From MGIIb-P sp963934015 (lineage in GTDB: Archaea; Thermoplasmatota; Poseidoniia; Poseidoniales; Thalassarchaeaceae): 45,628 nt of DNA. Below, piece after piece: positions 15,706 to 24,093 of the stretch. Every line of letters begins with the position of its first letter. Position 1 is the stretch's first letter. The notes beneath the pieces were generated by a model. The model was not told the origin of the DNA, did not search any database, and saw nothing but the letters and a program-made list of their open reading frames with translations. The DNA is taken from assembly GCA_963934015.1 (NCBI GenBank), contig CAWVWT010000015.1, positions 1-45,628 on the forward strand. Direction: 5' to 3'. The position numbers were made by a program, and so were the translations under genes.

Positions 15706-16902
15706 ATGGAAAAAACACCACCCTCTACATTTGGAGGGGATCTTTCATCACTTTGGCGATTAGATACCTTGCCTCCTTTGCGCCGACTGTCTTGGTGGTG
15801 GTGGTGGTGGCTGATCGTTCTGCCCGACGCTGAGAATCCAAAACGAAGTCGCCAATTGATGGTTTTGTGGTCGACAAAAGATGCACCGCATGTCCGAGTC
15901 AACGATCACGATTGGAACCCGGAAGGTAGGTTCCACATCGATAGTGATGGTAGGCACACGCTGCCCGGAATGGTCTGTGCGTGGTGGTATGATGGCAAAG
16001 ATATGCACGAACCCTATCTGATGCGCGAGGCCCGAATTGCCGCAATAGACGGCCAACACCCCGATTGGCCAGGGTCTGGTGAATTCTCCGGTTCGGGTGC
16101 AATTGTACCCATCACAGATGATGATTTGTCAATGGGTATGGCCGATGATGGTAGCCACTTTTGGCTTCGGTGCAAAGGTGATGATTCAGCGGTCGAAAAC
16201 GGTGCCCCTCAAGCATTTGATCTGAAGATTACACCTTGGACCAAAGCAGCATCTTCTGCCGCTTATTCAAACAACGTATTCGGCAACAACATGGGGTATG
16301 ATATCATCCGTCTTCACGCTTGTAAATGTGAAGGGATGGTCGACGAAGATAGTGTACAAGGAAGTGCTTACTTCCAAAAGGTCACTGTACAAGCCCCCTC
16401 TATACCTTGGTTTTGGGGTTTCCTGCATTTTAGTGATGGAACCTATCTAGATTGGTTCATCCCGCACGCATCATTTTCGATGACAGCCCGTGATTCACGT
16501 GCGTGGAAACTACGTGATGTGACCCAAGTCCCTCTCAAGACTGCGGGTTTACTACACGATGAGAAACGCGGCCGTAGTGAGCGATTCGAAAGATGCGAGG
16601 TTGAATTATTGCCAGCAGAATCGGATGATGAGTGTGATGCTCGTGGTGAGAGGCTTCCTCGTTTTTCGATTAGAATTTGGAATGGCCGAACGCAAGTAGG
16701 TCTCAAAATTCGTGCCGCCAATCGTGCACATTGGACTTTTGATCAACCAACACGTGCAGGCCTTGTCAGCCACCTCACCTACAATGAATATCCACTGGAA
16801 GTCGAATCACTAACCATTCTTGATGAGAAGGGTGTTCGAACACTGGATGATTTTGAATGGGTGCATGGAAATGCGGAACATGCATGGGGGCTTTTGCATT
16901 AG
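15706..16902 (+). CDS. tryptophan-rich protein of unknown function at the end of the ABC cluster
   Basis: The 398-residue protein begins 9 bases after the second permease and is probably co-transcribed. It lacks a signal peptide or clear membrane segment. Residues 30-35 are six tryptophans in a row, coded by six TGG repeats. The rest is beta-rich, with WWYDGKD, FWLRCKGDD, WGFLHFSDGTYLDW and a C-terminal GNAEHAWGLLH. The alternation of aromatic strands recalls CrtC/AttH-type lipocalin-like proteins, which start with an aromatic WWYFD-type strand, but I cannot confirm this. It may bind or modify the exported lipid or compound. An ATG at M52 is an alternative start that would drop the tryptophan run. 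Confidence 0.75.
   Translation: MEKTPPSTFGGDLSSLWRLDTLPPLRRLSWWWWWWLIVLPDAENPKRSRQLMVLWSTKDAPHVRVNDHDWNPEGRFHIDSDGRHTLPGMVCAWWYDGKDMHEPYLMREARIAAIDGQHPDWPGSGEFSGSGAIVPITDDDLSMGMADDGSHFWLRCKGDDSAVENGAPQAFDLKITPWTKAASSAAYSNNVFGNNMGYDIIRLHACKCEGMVDEDSVQGSAYFQKVTVQAPSIPWFWGFLHFSDGTYLDWFIPHASFSMTARDSRAWKLRDVTQVPLKTAGLLHDEKRGRSERFERCEVELLPAESDDECDARGERLPRFSIRIWNGRTQVGLKIRAANRAHWTFDQPTRAGLVSHLTYNEYPLEVESLTILDEKGVRTLDDFEWVHGNAEHAWGLLH
15793..15810 (+). repeat. (TGG)6 trinucleotide repeat in frame
   Basis: Six perfect TGG units code for six consecutive Trp residues in the gene ending the ABC cluster. Slippage would add or remove whole Trp codons without a frameshift. Confidence 0.95.
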
Positions 16903-16970
16903 GGTACGTTCTGACAGGGCAGCATAAGATTCATCATCGTTCGGAGCCCACCAGCATGTGAGGGGAAGCC

Positions 16971-18068
16971 ATGAGCGATGAAGAAATGAAGAGGAGTATG
17001 GGTTCAGCAATTGAACCACCATCGGTTGGCAGTACTGAGTTTACACCGACACCAGAACCGACGCCTATCGGTGAAAATGAGAAACTGCGGGCGACCTTGA
17101 GACTGTATGATGGCGAAGAGCTTCTGATGATACGCCGCCCCTCATTATTCGCCTTCATGCCGGCCTATTTTGTCGGTTTATGTGTCCTTGGAATACACCT
17201 GTTCTTTGGCTGGGCTGAAGCTCCTGAAGATGCCTCCGCTATCGAGGAAATATTCTACTTCTTGGTCAATATGAGTGGCTGGTTTGGAGGCGCGGGATTT
17301 GCCATCGTGATGCTTTTCTTCACATGGCTCAACCGCTTAATCAACCACCCTGCCAGCGGGAAATGGATGACGACAGTTCTTCTTTTGTCTTCGTTGACAC
17401 CATTTCTGATTAACTCCGATTGGTTAATTGATAAGTTAAACGGGGATTCCGATTTTTCTTATCCTGGATTCCTTGATTGGAGTTTTACCATGTATGGAAT
17501 CATTTGGACGGCTGTAATATGGGGTGTGACATTCTGGTACCAGAAGAGTTTCCTCTATGCGGTTACCACCGATCGAATCATCCACCACCAGTCGTTTGTC
17601 TACGAGCGTGACGGTTTGACTTTCCTTCATGAAAATATTCGGGCCGTGATGAAGCGAAGGTCGCCAATAGGTGCCTTGTTCGGGTATGCAACAGTTTACT
17701 GCAACATCGGGGACCAATCCCATGTCGCAACTGAGACTATTGGTGGGGCGGTTGCAGTCACGCCGCCTACCGATACAACTTCATCTAAAGGTGGAATTAT
17801 GAAGTTATTTGGACGTATCATCTTCATCTTCACATATCAGCGAACAGTGAAGATCGATCGATTCACACCCGATATCTCGTTCTATGGAATCCGACATTGG
17901 CAAGAAACCTATGATTTGATGTTGAAAATGATGGATGCCAACTCCGCTGTCACAAAGGCAGAGGAACAGCTCGTGGTTCAGAAGCAGATGGTTGAATTAC
18001 TCTCAAAGGGCCAAGGGGATGACTCAGTAGATGACCTACCTGAAATGGACGATTTAGAGGATTTCTGA
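16971..18068 (+). CDS. multi-pass membrane protein with PH-like (bPH2/YdbT-type) region
   Basis: The 365-residue protein has an acidic, Pro/Thr-rich N-terminus (TEFTPTPEPTPIG), two or more hydrophobic blocks between about 60 and 200 (LFAFMPAYFVGLCVLGIHLF; FAIVMLFFTWL; MYGIIWTAVIWGVTFWY), then a soluble part. The stretch FLYAVTTDRIIHHQSFVYERD followed by IRAVMKRRSPIGALFGYATV matches the membrane-flanking bacterial PH-domain pattern (TDRRI...IxxVxxxxSxxxxxxGxGxV). The C-terminus is a coiled acidic tail. The function is unknown. It stands 68 bases after the Trp-rich gene, and a hairpin lies just downstream. Confidence 0.75.
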   Translation: MSDEEMKRSMGSAIEPPSVGSTEFTPTPEPTPIGENEKLRATLRLYDGEELLMIRRPSLFAFMPAYFVGLCVLGIHLFFGWAEAPEDASAIEEIFYFLVNMSGWFGGAGFAIVMLFFTWLNRLINHPASGKWMTTVLLLSSLTPFLINSDWLIDKLNGDSDFSYPGFLDWSFTMYGIIWTAVIWGVTFWYQKSFLYAVTTDRIIHHQSFVYERDGLTFLHENIRAVMKRRSPIGALFGYATVYCNIGDQSHVATETIGGAVAVTPPTDTTSSKGGIMKLFGRIIFIFTYQRTVKIDRFTPDISFYGIRHWQETYDLMLKMMDANSAVTKAEEQLVVQKQMVELLSKGQGDDSVDDLPEMDDLEDF

Positions 18069-18104
18069 GCGACCTTTTCACGCCGCTTTGTTCATAGGGG
18101 GTTT

Positions 18105-18121
18105 CGACCCCGCAGGGGTCG
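18105..18121. promoter_or_regulatory. perfect hairpin abutting a start codon
   Basis: CGACCCC-GCA-GGGGTCG has a 7-bp stem and a 3-base loop and ends at the base immediately before ATG 18122. It may terminate the upstream membrane protein transcript or sit at the promoter of the TPR-like gene. If that gene is translated from a leadered mRNA it would hide the start codon region. Confidence 0.45.
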
Positions 18122-18640
18122 ATGTCAGACGAGATTATGCTACAAGCCGCGCAAGCCATGTCCGCCGGGGACTTCCTAGCGGCGATGGATGTTTTTGAGA
18201 CCCTTATCGAATCCGAGCCTGAAAATTTTGCAGGTCACTATGGTTGGGCCGAGGCCGCCTTCATGGAACTGACTGAGAATATGAACGATGATGTAAATGC
18301 CGGTTTGATTCGAAAGCGATACAAAGACGCAATGAAATTCGATTCAGATAATCTGGAAATCGTTGCATCATTCGCCTCATTTTGCCTCGATTGCAATCGA
18401 GTCCCAGCAGCGGTCAAGGAATACACACGTCTCCAAGAAATGGCTGACGCCCAAGAGGTCGATGTCAACGATATGCTATATGAGGCGGCCCGACAACTGG
18501 TCGAAGTCGTTGAGATGCAAACCGATGGTGATAGAAATCACCCCATGGCACAACAATATCTCAAAACAGCGCTAGAGTGGGCTGTGACTGGTCTTGGCTT
18601 CGTCTCGACTGGAACTGTTGTAGATTTGCTCTCTGAGTGA
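18122..18640 (+). CDS. TPR-like helical-repeat protein
   Basis: The 172 residues form paired amphipathic helices in the tetratricopeptide pattern: AAQAMSAGDFLAAMDVFETL, ESEPENFAGHYGWAEAAF, YKDAMKFDSDNLEIVASFAS, FCLDCNRVPAAVKEYTRL. There is no signal peptide, so it is probably a cytosolic adaptor. The partner is unknown. It lies 9 bases before truA and may be co-transcribed with it. It begins right after a perfect hairpin. Confidence 0.8.
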   Translation: MSDEIMLQAAQAMSAGDFLAAMDVFETLIESEPENFAGHYGWAEAAFMELTENMNDDVNAGLIRKRYKDAMKFDSDNLEIVASFASFCLDCNRVPAAVKEYTRLQEMADAQEVDVNDMLYEAARQLVEVVEMQTDGDRNHPMAQQYLKTALEWAVTGLGFVSTGTVVDLLSE

Positions 18641-18649
18641 GGTTACACC

Positions 18650-19540
18650 ATGGCGGTCCGTATCGCCTTTGCCGTTGGTTATCTGGGCAGAGGCTACAGT
18701 GGATCTCAAGTTCAACCGAATGTACCTACAGTTCAAGGTGAACTTGAAGATGCCCTCATTCGCTTGCAATGGTGCAAGCATGGTACACACCCAGTCACTT
18801 TGTCCAGCCGTACAGATGGAGGGGTCGATGCTCGAATGAACATTGGTAGTTTTAACCTTCCATCACAAATTTGGGATGATGTTGGTGAACGAGGAATCAT
18901 CACAGCCCTCAATGATCAGATTCCAACAAATATTCGCGTTTGGGCTGCACAGTCGGTAGATTTAGATTTACGAACACGGGATGCTAGTTCTCGTGCCTAT
19001 CTGTATCGTCTTCAGGCCTTGGACGGTTGGCCATCTACTGTTTCGGTGAGTGATCTGAATTCTTGGTGCTCAATTTTTGTAGGGGAACATAATTTTCGAA
19101 ATTTCTGTCGATTCCAAGAGGGGCGCTCCACAGTGAAGCGCGTACTCTCCTGTGAACCCTGGCTTGATGCAAATGGTGACATTCTCGGTTTCTCAATTGA
19201 AGCCGAGGGATTTGTTTGGAATCAAGTCCGCCGTATTGCTTCCGCGATGCTTGGAATGGCCAAAGGTCAATTCACTCCAAATGATATTCATCAGGCCCTC
19301 ATATCCCCTGAAGTCCCAGTGGATTTCGGACGGGCAGAACCCGAATGGCTGACGCTCTGGTCGGTTGAACATACAGGAACTCCGTACCTGTGTAGTCAAT
19401 CGAAAATTGATTTTAATTTGCCATTGGTTGCGGAAACTCCACCAACTGGACGTGCCTATCAATTGTGGGTGGACAAAGCCAGGGGGGAACAAGATCAGTT
19501 GCATCAAGCAGCTTGGCTCGCCCACCTCAATTCAAATTGA
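18650..19540 (+). CDS. truA: tRNA pseudouridine synthase A
   Basis: TruA makes pseudouridine at positions 38-40 of the tRNA anticodon arm. The 296 residues include the N-terminal AFAVGYLGRGYSGSQVQPNV, the catalytic motif SSRTDGGVDAR with Asp56, the strand RAYLYRLQ, GEHNFRNFCRFQEGRSTVKR and the C-terminal GFVWNQVRRIASAMLGMAKG. All are TruA signatures. The protein is slightly longer than bacterial forms, as is usual in archaea. It converges with ribK, overlapping it by 14 bases. Confidence 0.95.
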   Translation: MAVRIAFAVGYLGRGYSGSQVQPNVPTVQGELEDALIRLQWCKHGTHPVTLSSRTDGGVDARMNIGSFNLPSQIWDDVGERGIITALNDQIPTNIRVWAAQSVDLDLRTRDASSRAYLYRLQALDGWPSTVSVSDLNSWCSIFVGEHNFRNFCRFQEGRSTVKRVLSCEPWLDANGDILGFSIEAEGFVWNQVRRIASAMLGMAKGQFTPNDIHQALISPEVPVDFGRAEPEWLTLWSVEHTGTPYLCSQSKIDFNLPLVAETPPTGRAYQLWVDKARGEQDQLHQAAWLAHLNSN

Positions 19541-20021
19541 GAGTGACTATATCTCCGTCTGAAATATTGAGCGTATCTCGCAAGAATTCGGTTGCAATGA
19601 CTTCGACTACATCGATGTGTCTTGTCAAATCAGGAATGAGAATCGCACAAGTCAATTCTTGTTCACCTGAAAGAATGATTGCATGAAATGCTGTGGCACC
19701 CCCAAACGAACGCCCTTCTCGCAAGAATCCACGAACTCGGAAAGGGTTGATCTCAGTGACGTCAATACTTGCTGCATCGGCTCTAATTTCATCATCGATA
19801 TCCAGTGTATCAACACCTGATAAATTTCTAAGTGCGACATATGCAGCCAAATCTTCACCAGCGACTTTAACATTCAAAGTTCCAGGCCACGCTTCATTCT
19901 CAAGAATCGATTTGAATTGAGTCTGATAGTGTTCTTGGGCCATGAAGATATGGGCGCGCCCAAGCCCGCTACTGACCTTTCCCGTGAGACGCATGGGCGA
20001 GCGCGTGCGCCCCACCCTCAT
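19527..20021 (-). CDS. ribK: CTP-dependent riboflavin kinase (DUF120 family)
   Basis: Archaeal RibK phosphorylates riboflavin to FMN using CTP. The protein shows LTGKVSSGLGRAHIFMAQEHY near the start, WPGTLNVKV (45-53), FLREGRSFGGATAFHAIIL and the C-terminal LRDTLNISDGDIVTLNL, matching the RibK/DUF120 beta-barrel without the N-terminal helix-turn-helix of some members. ATG 20021 overlaps the TGA of the upstream gene as ATGA and is preferred. An internal ATG at 19994 (MRLTGKV) is closer to the domain edge. It forms a two-gene unit with the PqqB-like gene. Confidence 0.9.
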   Translation of the reverse strand: MRVGRTRSPMRLTGKVSSGLGRAHIFMAQEHYQTQFKSILENEAWPGTLNVKVAGEDLAAYVALRNLSGVDTLDIDDEIRADAASIDVTEINPFRVRGFLREGRSFGGATAFHAIILSGEQELTCAILIPDLTRHIDVVEVIATEFLRDTLNISDGDIVTLNLN

Positions 20022-20902
20022 AACCGTTCAAGCGTAAACGAATCCCCTTCGCTGACCAGGCCCCATCCCATCGCAGTCAATTCTCCGACTTCCTGTGAAG
20101 ATGGGTTACAGAGTGGATTTGTATGATTCAGATGTAAGAATTGAATATCTGGATCACCCGCCTTTCGTTTCCCAAGTCGTTGAAGGCTCTCACTTACAGT
20201 GGGGTGAGGAATCTCAGTCATATCGCGATGCTGCAACTCATTCCCACTCCAGAATGTCCCGTCGATAAGTGCGATATCGATATTCAAATCGGACAACCAT
20301 TGTCGGATTGTAAGCCCACACAGCGTTTCACTCCATGAATCATGGTCGGGCATGAACAGAAGGTTGAGCCCATTCCCTTCGATGATAAGTGCATGATTGT
20401 CACTCAATTCATCGCGGTGTGGAATTGGGACTGGCCGGATACTGAATCCACATCCAGGGGACGGTTCAAACGCATTTTCTGAAACCCATACGTTCGGTAT
20501 GATGGCACTATCGTCACGCAGTGCCCGCCAAAGAGGATTGTTTTCGATAAGGGATGAAACGGATTCACTACAGTGAACTGTGAGATTTTTTACCCCCATA
20601 ACTTCCTTTCCGAACAACCCTAATCCATCGATGTGGCCAAGGTGGGCATGAGTGATACTGAGTGAACTCAGTGCCCCCTCTACAGAATCGATTGAATGCC
20701 AAATTTCGAACTGTTCACCCATCGAACGACTGGCTTCTATCAGATGTTTCGAGCCATCAATACCGACGATTCCAAGGCTCACTGGAAAGCGACGCAATGC
20801 ATCATTCGCACGCACGCGCTGACAGCACTCACGTACACAACCAGGTTGAGGGACACCCCCATCTTGTGCCGTACCAAGGACAGTCACCTGCACGTCTCGC
20901 AT
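20018..20902 (-). CDS. PqqB-like metallo-beta-lactamase-fold hydrolase
   Basis: The protein aligns by eye with the PqqB/PhnP branch of the metallo-beta-lactamase fold. It begins VTVLGTAQDGGVPQPGC, then CVRECCQRVR (a Cys-rich loop as in PqqB), the metal motif THAHLGHIDGL, SDNHALIIE, LLFMPDHDSW, IDGTFW and LNHTNP. It has 294 residues, near PqqB length. In PQQ-making bacteria PqqB is a hydroxylase of the PQQ precursor, but no other pqq gene is visible here, so another small-molecule or hydrolase role is likely. It is co-transcribed with ribK by a 4-base overlap. Confidence 0.85.
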   Translation of the reverse strand: MRDVQVTVLGTAQDGGVPQPGCVRECCQRVRANDALRRFPVSLGIVGIDGSKHLIEASRSMGEQFEIWHSIDSVEGALSSLSITHAHLGHIDGLGLFGKEVMGVKNLTVHCSESVSSLIENNPLWRALRDDSAIIPNVWVSENAFEPSPGCGFSIRPVPIPHRDELSDNHALIIEGNGLNLLFMPDHDSWSETLCGLTIRQWLSDLNIDIALIDGTFWSGNELQHRDMTEIPHPTVSESLQRLGKRKAGDPDIQFLHLNHTNPLCNPSSQEVGELTAMGWGLVSEGDSFTLERL

Positions 20903-20976
20903 GGTTGGCCCTAGCCCCCTTTCGCCATGAATGTCTTGGCGTAAGCATCAACAGCCAATCGGCGTGTGCGTGGTGC

Positions 20977-22158
20977 ATGGCGCGTGAGCACCGATGGATG
21001 GCCGAGCGCTACGAAGAGTTGGTTGCAGGTGGTCTCAATTGGGAACCTCCGACCCTAGAAAGTGCCAGTGAACCAGAATGTACCGTCGATGGCCAAAGGA
21101 TGATCATGCTGTCAGCGAACAATTATCTAAATTTGACAACCCATCCAAAGGTCATTTCTGCAATGATTGAAGCGACACAAAAGTACGGCGCTGGAAGTGG
21201 TTCAGTACGAGCCATTTCTGGGACAATGGACATCCACCTTGCTGCTGAAGAAGCGGTAGCGAAATTCAAAGGTGTTGAGGCCAGCCTCATCTATAGTGCA
21301 GGGTACACGGCTAATGTAGGTTTAATCCCAACACTTGTTCAGGGTAAACAAGATGTAATTATTTCAGATGAATTAAACCATGGTTCAATCATCGATGGTG
21401 TACGCCTGACAAAGGCTCAGCGGGCCGTATATCCACACAATGACATGGGTGGGTTAGAGCGTGCGCTCAAGGATCATGCTGACGCCGAACGAAAACTCAT
21501 CATTACCGATGGTGTATTTTCAATGGATGGCGATATCTGTCCATTAAATGAAATCACGGAATTGGCCGAAGCACACGATGCGATGGTATTCGTCGATGAT
21601 TGCCACGGCGAAGGTGTCCTCGGTGAACGTGGCGCTGGTATTGTCGATCATTTTGGATTGCAAGGGCGCGTGGATTTTGAAATCGGCTCTTTCTCGAAGG
21701 CGCTCGGTGTTCAGGGTGGCATTGTTGCAGGAAGCGCGCAAATGCGTAGGCATGCACTGAATCATTCGCGCTCATGGTTGCTCTCCGGAAGTCAACCCCC
21801 TGGGGTGGCTGCGGCCCAGAAAGCTGCGGTTGAAGTGTTGATGGATGAACCACAACACCATGCACGCCTTTGGGATAACACACATCGTTTCCGTGCAGAA
21901 ATGACTAGTCTTGGGTTTGATTTGGGCGTTTCAACGACACCAATTATCCCAGTAATGTGCGGTGAAAGCCGCATCGCAAAAGATCTCGTATCAGCTCTCA
22001 GAGACGAAGGAATTGTTGCCGGAGCCATCGTGTTCCCCATGGTTGCTCGAGATGCGGCACGGGTCAGAAATCAGTTGTCTGCGGGACTATCTGGTGACCA
22101 ATTAGACAGTATTCTATCTGGATATGAATCAGCGGGCCGAAAGGTCGGCCTCATCTGA
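20977..22158 (+). CDS. alpha-oxoamine synthase (glycine C-acetyltransferase or AONS type)
   Basis: This PLP enzyme of the KBL/BioF family condenses an acyl-CoA with an amino acid, with loss of CO2 in BioF or as the reverse of threonine breakdown in KBL. ATG 20977 (MAREHRWMAERYEEL) gives 393 residues, the family length. The longer frame upstream runs through the PqqB-like gene and is rejected. Motifs are LSANNYLNLTTHPKV, GAGSGSVRAISGTMDIH, DELNHGSIIDGVRL, VFVDDCHGEGVLGERG, and the Schiff-base Lys in GSFSKALGVQGG. KBL is slightly favoured because no biotin gene is nearby. Confidence 0.9.
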   Translation: MAREHRWMAERYEELVAGGLNWEPPTLESASEPECTVDGQRMIMLSANNYLNLTTHPKVISAMIEATQKYGAGSGSVRAISGTMDIHLAAEEAVAKFKGVEASLIYSAGYTANVGLIPTLVQGKQDVIISDELNHGSIIDGVRLTKAQRAVYPHNDMGGLERALKDHADAERKLIITDGVFSMDGDICPLNEITELAEAHDAMVFVDDCHGEGVLGERGAGIVDHFGLQGRVDFEIGSFSKALGVQGGIVAGSAQMRRHALNHSRSWLLSGSQPPGVAAAQKAAVEVLMDEPQHHARLWDNTHRFRAEMTSLGFDLGVSTTPIIPVMCGESRIAKDLVSALRDEGIVAGAIVFPMVARDAARVRNQLSAGLSGDQLDSILSGYESAGRKVGLI

Positions 22159-22815
22159 TTATTCTTCGTCATCCGCAATGTGGAGTAGAGGTGGGTCATC
22201 TTCGATGTCTTCAATGGCCATTTCCATGTCTGAATCTTCGATATCCCCTGGGATGTCAGTTACCGATTCCGATGGTATATCGCCTTCAAAGGGATCTAAT
22301 CCCGCTTCCAAACGGCACAGTAATCTCCAACGGGGTGCCCACGATAGGTGGACATAAAATGGCCCTGGTGTAAGTAGCAGAACCCACCCGGTGTATCGAA
22401 CCCAAGTTGAGATCCCCTCCGACATTTCCGATTCTAATCCAGTGACAAACATCACGCTGAGTATGCTGAGCCCAAGGAATGGCATGGGGTAGACCAACTC
22501 TCTTCGCAAAGAGATAGGAGGGCGTTTCAAGATTTGAGAAATGATGAGGGAAAAGTGTCCTGTAATTGCGAGAATTAGCATCAACAAGACACCGAGGAAT
22601 GCTAAATCCCGCAGGGTATCTTGTGTCCAACCGTTTTCGTAACCATAGGGTAGCAATAGCGCCATTGCGACAAGAAATCCATAGAATCCGCCAATTAGCG
22701 CAGGGTGTGTTAGCGTCAGTGGTCGCTTGGAAAAACGTTGAGACAAACTCCCCCCTTCAACTAAAATACGTTGCTCAGGTGGAAGAACTCCCAGCTGTTT
22801 CCGCCAACTCATCAT
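22159..22815 (-). CDS. four-segment membrane protein of unknown function
   Basis: The 218-residue protein has about four membrane segments: LIGGFYGFLVAMALLLPYG, LRDLAFLGVLLMLILAITGH, FLGLSILSVMFVTGLES and TGWVLLLTPGPFYVHLSW. An acidic tail (EDSDMEMAIEDIEDDPP) follows on the cytosolic side. The start is ATG 22815 or the adjacent ATG 22812. It directly abuts the convergent oxoamine synthase. I do not recognise the family. Confidence 0.7.
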   Translation of the reverse strand: MMSWRKQLGVLPPEQRILVEGGSLSQRFSKRPLTLTHPALIGGFYGFLVAMALLLPYGYENGWTQDTLRDLAFLGVLLMLILAITGHFSLIISQILKRPPISLRRELVYPMPFLGLSILSVMFVTGLESEMSEGISTWVRYTGWVLLLTPGPFYVHLSWAPRWRLLCRLEAGLDPFEGDIPSESVTDIPGDIEDSDMEMAIEDIEDDPPLLHIADDEE

Positions 22816-22880
22816 GAGTTTTGCGTATAGGCCCGCATATTGTCTTAGGGGTCACCTTGAATCGTATTTAGGGGTTGCAT

Positions 22881-23576
22881 TCACTCTTTTGTCTCTTCAG
22901 AATCGTTTGAACGTTTGAAGGCCCTAAGAATCGCCCCGGGTTGATAATCGATTGCCCCCTCCTCTGTATTCTGCCATTCCCGCTCAAGAACTCCTTCACT
23001 TGATTCTTCACGTTCGCGGGCGGCCTCGAAAGAATCCACATCGTCTTCACCACGATCTTGGGCATTGGCTAAAGCCTGTGCCATGTTGATGATTGCAATT
23101 ACGTTTGAGAAACAATATGGGAAAAAATTGCAGCGTGCCAACACTTCACCCTCGTCATCTCCATTCCGTAGAAGAATTTGTTCCAACAATGGGTCGCTAG
23201 TTGTTACAATCCGAACATTTCCCTCTAGTGCAACCCACAGTTCACCTTGGTCGAGGACATAAACAGTGGTGTTCCCTACATCTTCGGAATCATGCCAAGG
23301 GTGCCCCGGGGATATTGCAACCACGTTGAGTTCATTCATCTCTCTCTTAATCCTCTGGTATCTTAGTTGCCATATGGGTAACGCAACCATGCCAAGGAAG
23401 ACAAATAATTCCAGCCTATTCATTTCTACTCCAACGAAATGCAACAAAACTATTCCAATGACTCCAAACAATGCAAACTGAACTCCCGCTCGAATCCAGA
23501 CTCGGGTCGTATCTACCCAAGTATCTCCGACCGCGGTTTCGGATAGCAAAATCGCATCCTTAGGTGCCTCGACCAT
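22881..23576 (-). CDS. two-segment membrane protein of unknown function
   Basis: The 231-residue protein has two adjacent membrane segments (about 30-48, FALFGVIGIVLLHFVGV, and 54-68, LFVFLGMVALPIWQL). A basic turn follows, then a soluble beta-rich part (TTVYVLDQGELWVALEGNVR) with one short motif, CNFFPYCF. The tail is strongly acidic and helical. The soluble region could be a small PH-like or SHOCT-free regulatory domain, but nothing is diagnostic. It sits in a minus-strand run between a DUF309 gene and another membrane protein. Confidence 0.68.
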   Translation of the reverse strand: MVEAPKDAILLSETAVGDTWVDTTRVWIRAGVQFALFGVIGIVLLHFVGVEMNRLELFVFLGMVALPIWQLRYQRIKREMNELNVVAISPGHPWHDSEDVGNTTVYVLDQGELWVALEGNVRIVTTSDPLLEQILLRNGDDEGEVLARCNFFPYCFSNVIAIINMAQALANAQDRGEDDVDSFEAAREREESSEGVLEREWQNTEEGAIDYQPGAILRAFKRSNDSEETKE

Positions 23577-23600
23577 ACACCTCGCACAGCGTTATCCCTC

Positions 23601-23972
23601 TCAAGATTGTTGCTTGATTTGTACGGCACTCGCATCCAATAAAAAGTCATCAACATCTCGGTGAAATGGTTCTGAATCGGTATATAGACTGGCTATGTCG
23701 ATGCCAAATAGGCCATCTATTACCGGCTCCAACTTGGCACTTGATTTGACCCATAGGTTGGTGACACCCCGTACTTTCTCTCGTTCATGATTCAATAGCA
23801 TCGCTGCGATCTGAATGATGCCTTGGACCCCATCGATGAGTTTTTGCTCAGCATTTCCTTTGAGTGATTTCCAAAGATGTTCCCAATCTTCATGTGCGTG
23901 CCAAAATCGGCCTGCGTTGAAATGTTCAATGCCAGCATCACGCCAACTGGATTGTTGTTCCGATAGTTTCAC
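23601..23972 (-). CDS. DUF309 family protein
   Basis: The 123-residue all-helical protein carries the DUF309 signature: GIEHFNAGRFWHAHEDWEHL, then LIDGVQGIIQIAAMLLNHER and GVTNLWVKSSAKL. The HE and W residues of HAHEDWEHLW are the conserved core. Members are found across archaea and bacteria and have no agreed function. The start codon is GTG at 23972, read as Met. It is divergent from the DUF835 gene. Confidence 0.85.
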   Translation of the reverse strand: MKLSEQQSSWRDAGIEHFNAGRFWHAHEDWEHLWKSLKGNAEQKLIDGVQGIIQIAAMLLNHEREKVRGVTNLWVKSSAKLEPVIDGLFGIDIASLYTDSEPFHRDVDDFLLDASAVQIKQQS

Positions 23973-24051
23973 GGAAATACCCCATCACTCTCGACTCGCA
24001 TCTCCTGTTTGAATCTCACGGCGTTTTGGAGAGCCACTTGTAAACACGGTT

Positions 24052-24071
24052 CCGCCCCCTTGGGGGGGCGG
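24052..24071. promoter_or_regulatory. GC-rich perfect hairpin, first of a tandem pair
   Basis: CCGCCCCC-TTGG-GGGGGCGG has an 8-bp stem and a 4-base loop. It lies in the divergent gap between the DUF309 gene and the DUF835 gene, 46 bases before the latter's ATG. Confidence 0.5.
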
Positions 24072-24093
24072 TTGATTCAAGAGGCGTTAGAGA

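Noticed and set aside
20922..20940. CGCCA-N9-TGGCG inverted repeat between the PqqB-like and oxoamine synthase genes
   Set aside because: Only 5-base arms with a 9-base spacer; expected by chance.
20662..20976. 105-residue extension before the oxoamine synthase
   Set aside because: It runs antisense through the PqqB-like gene; the family starts at about MAREHRWMAERY.
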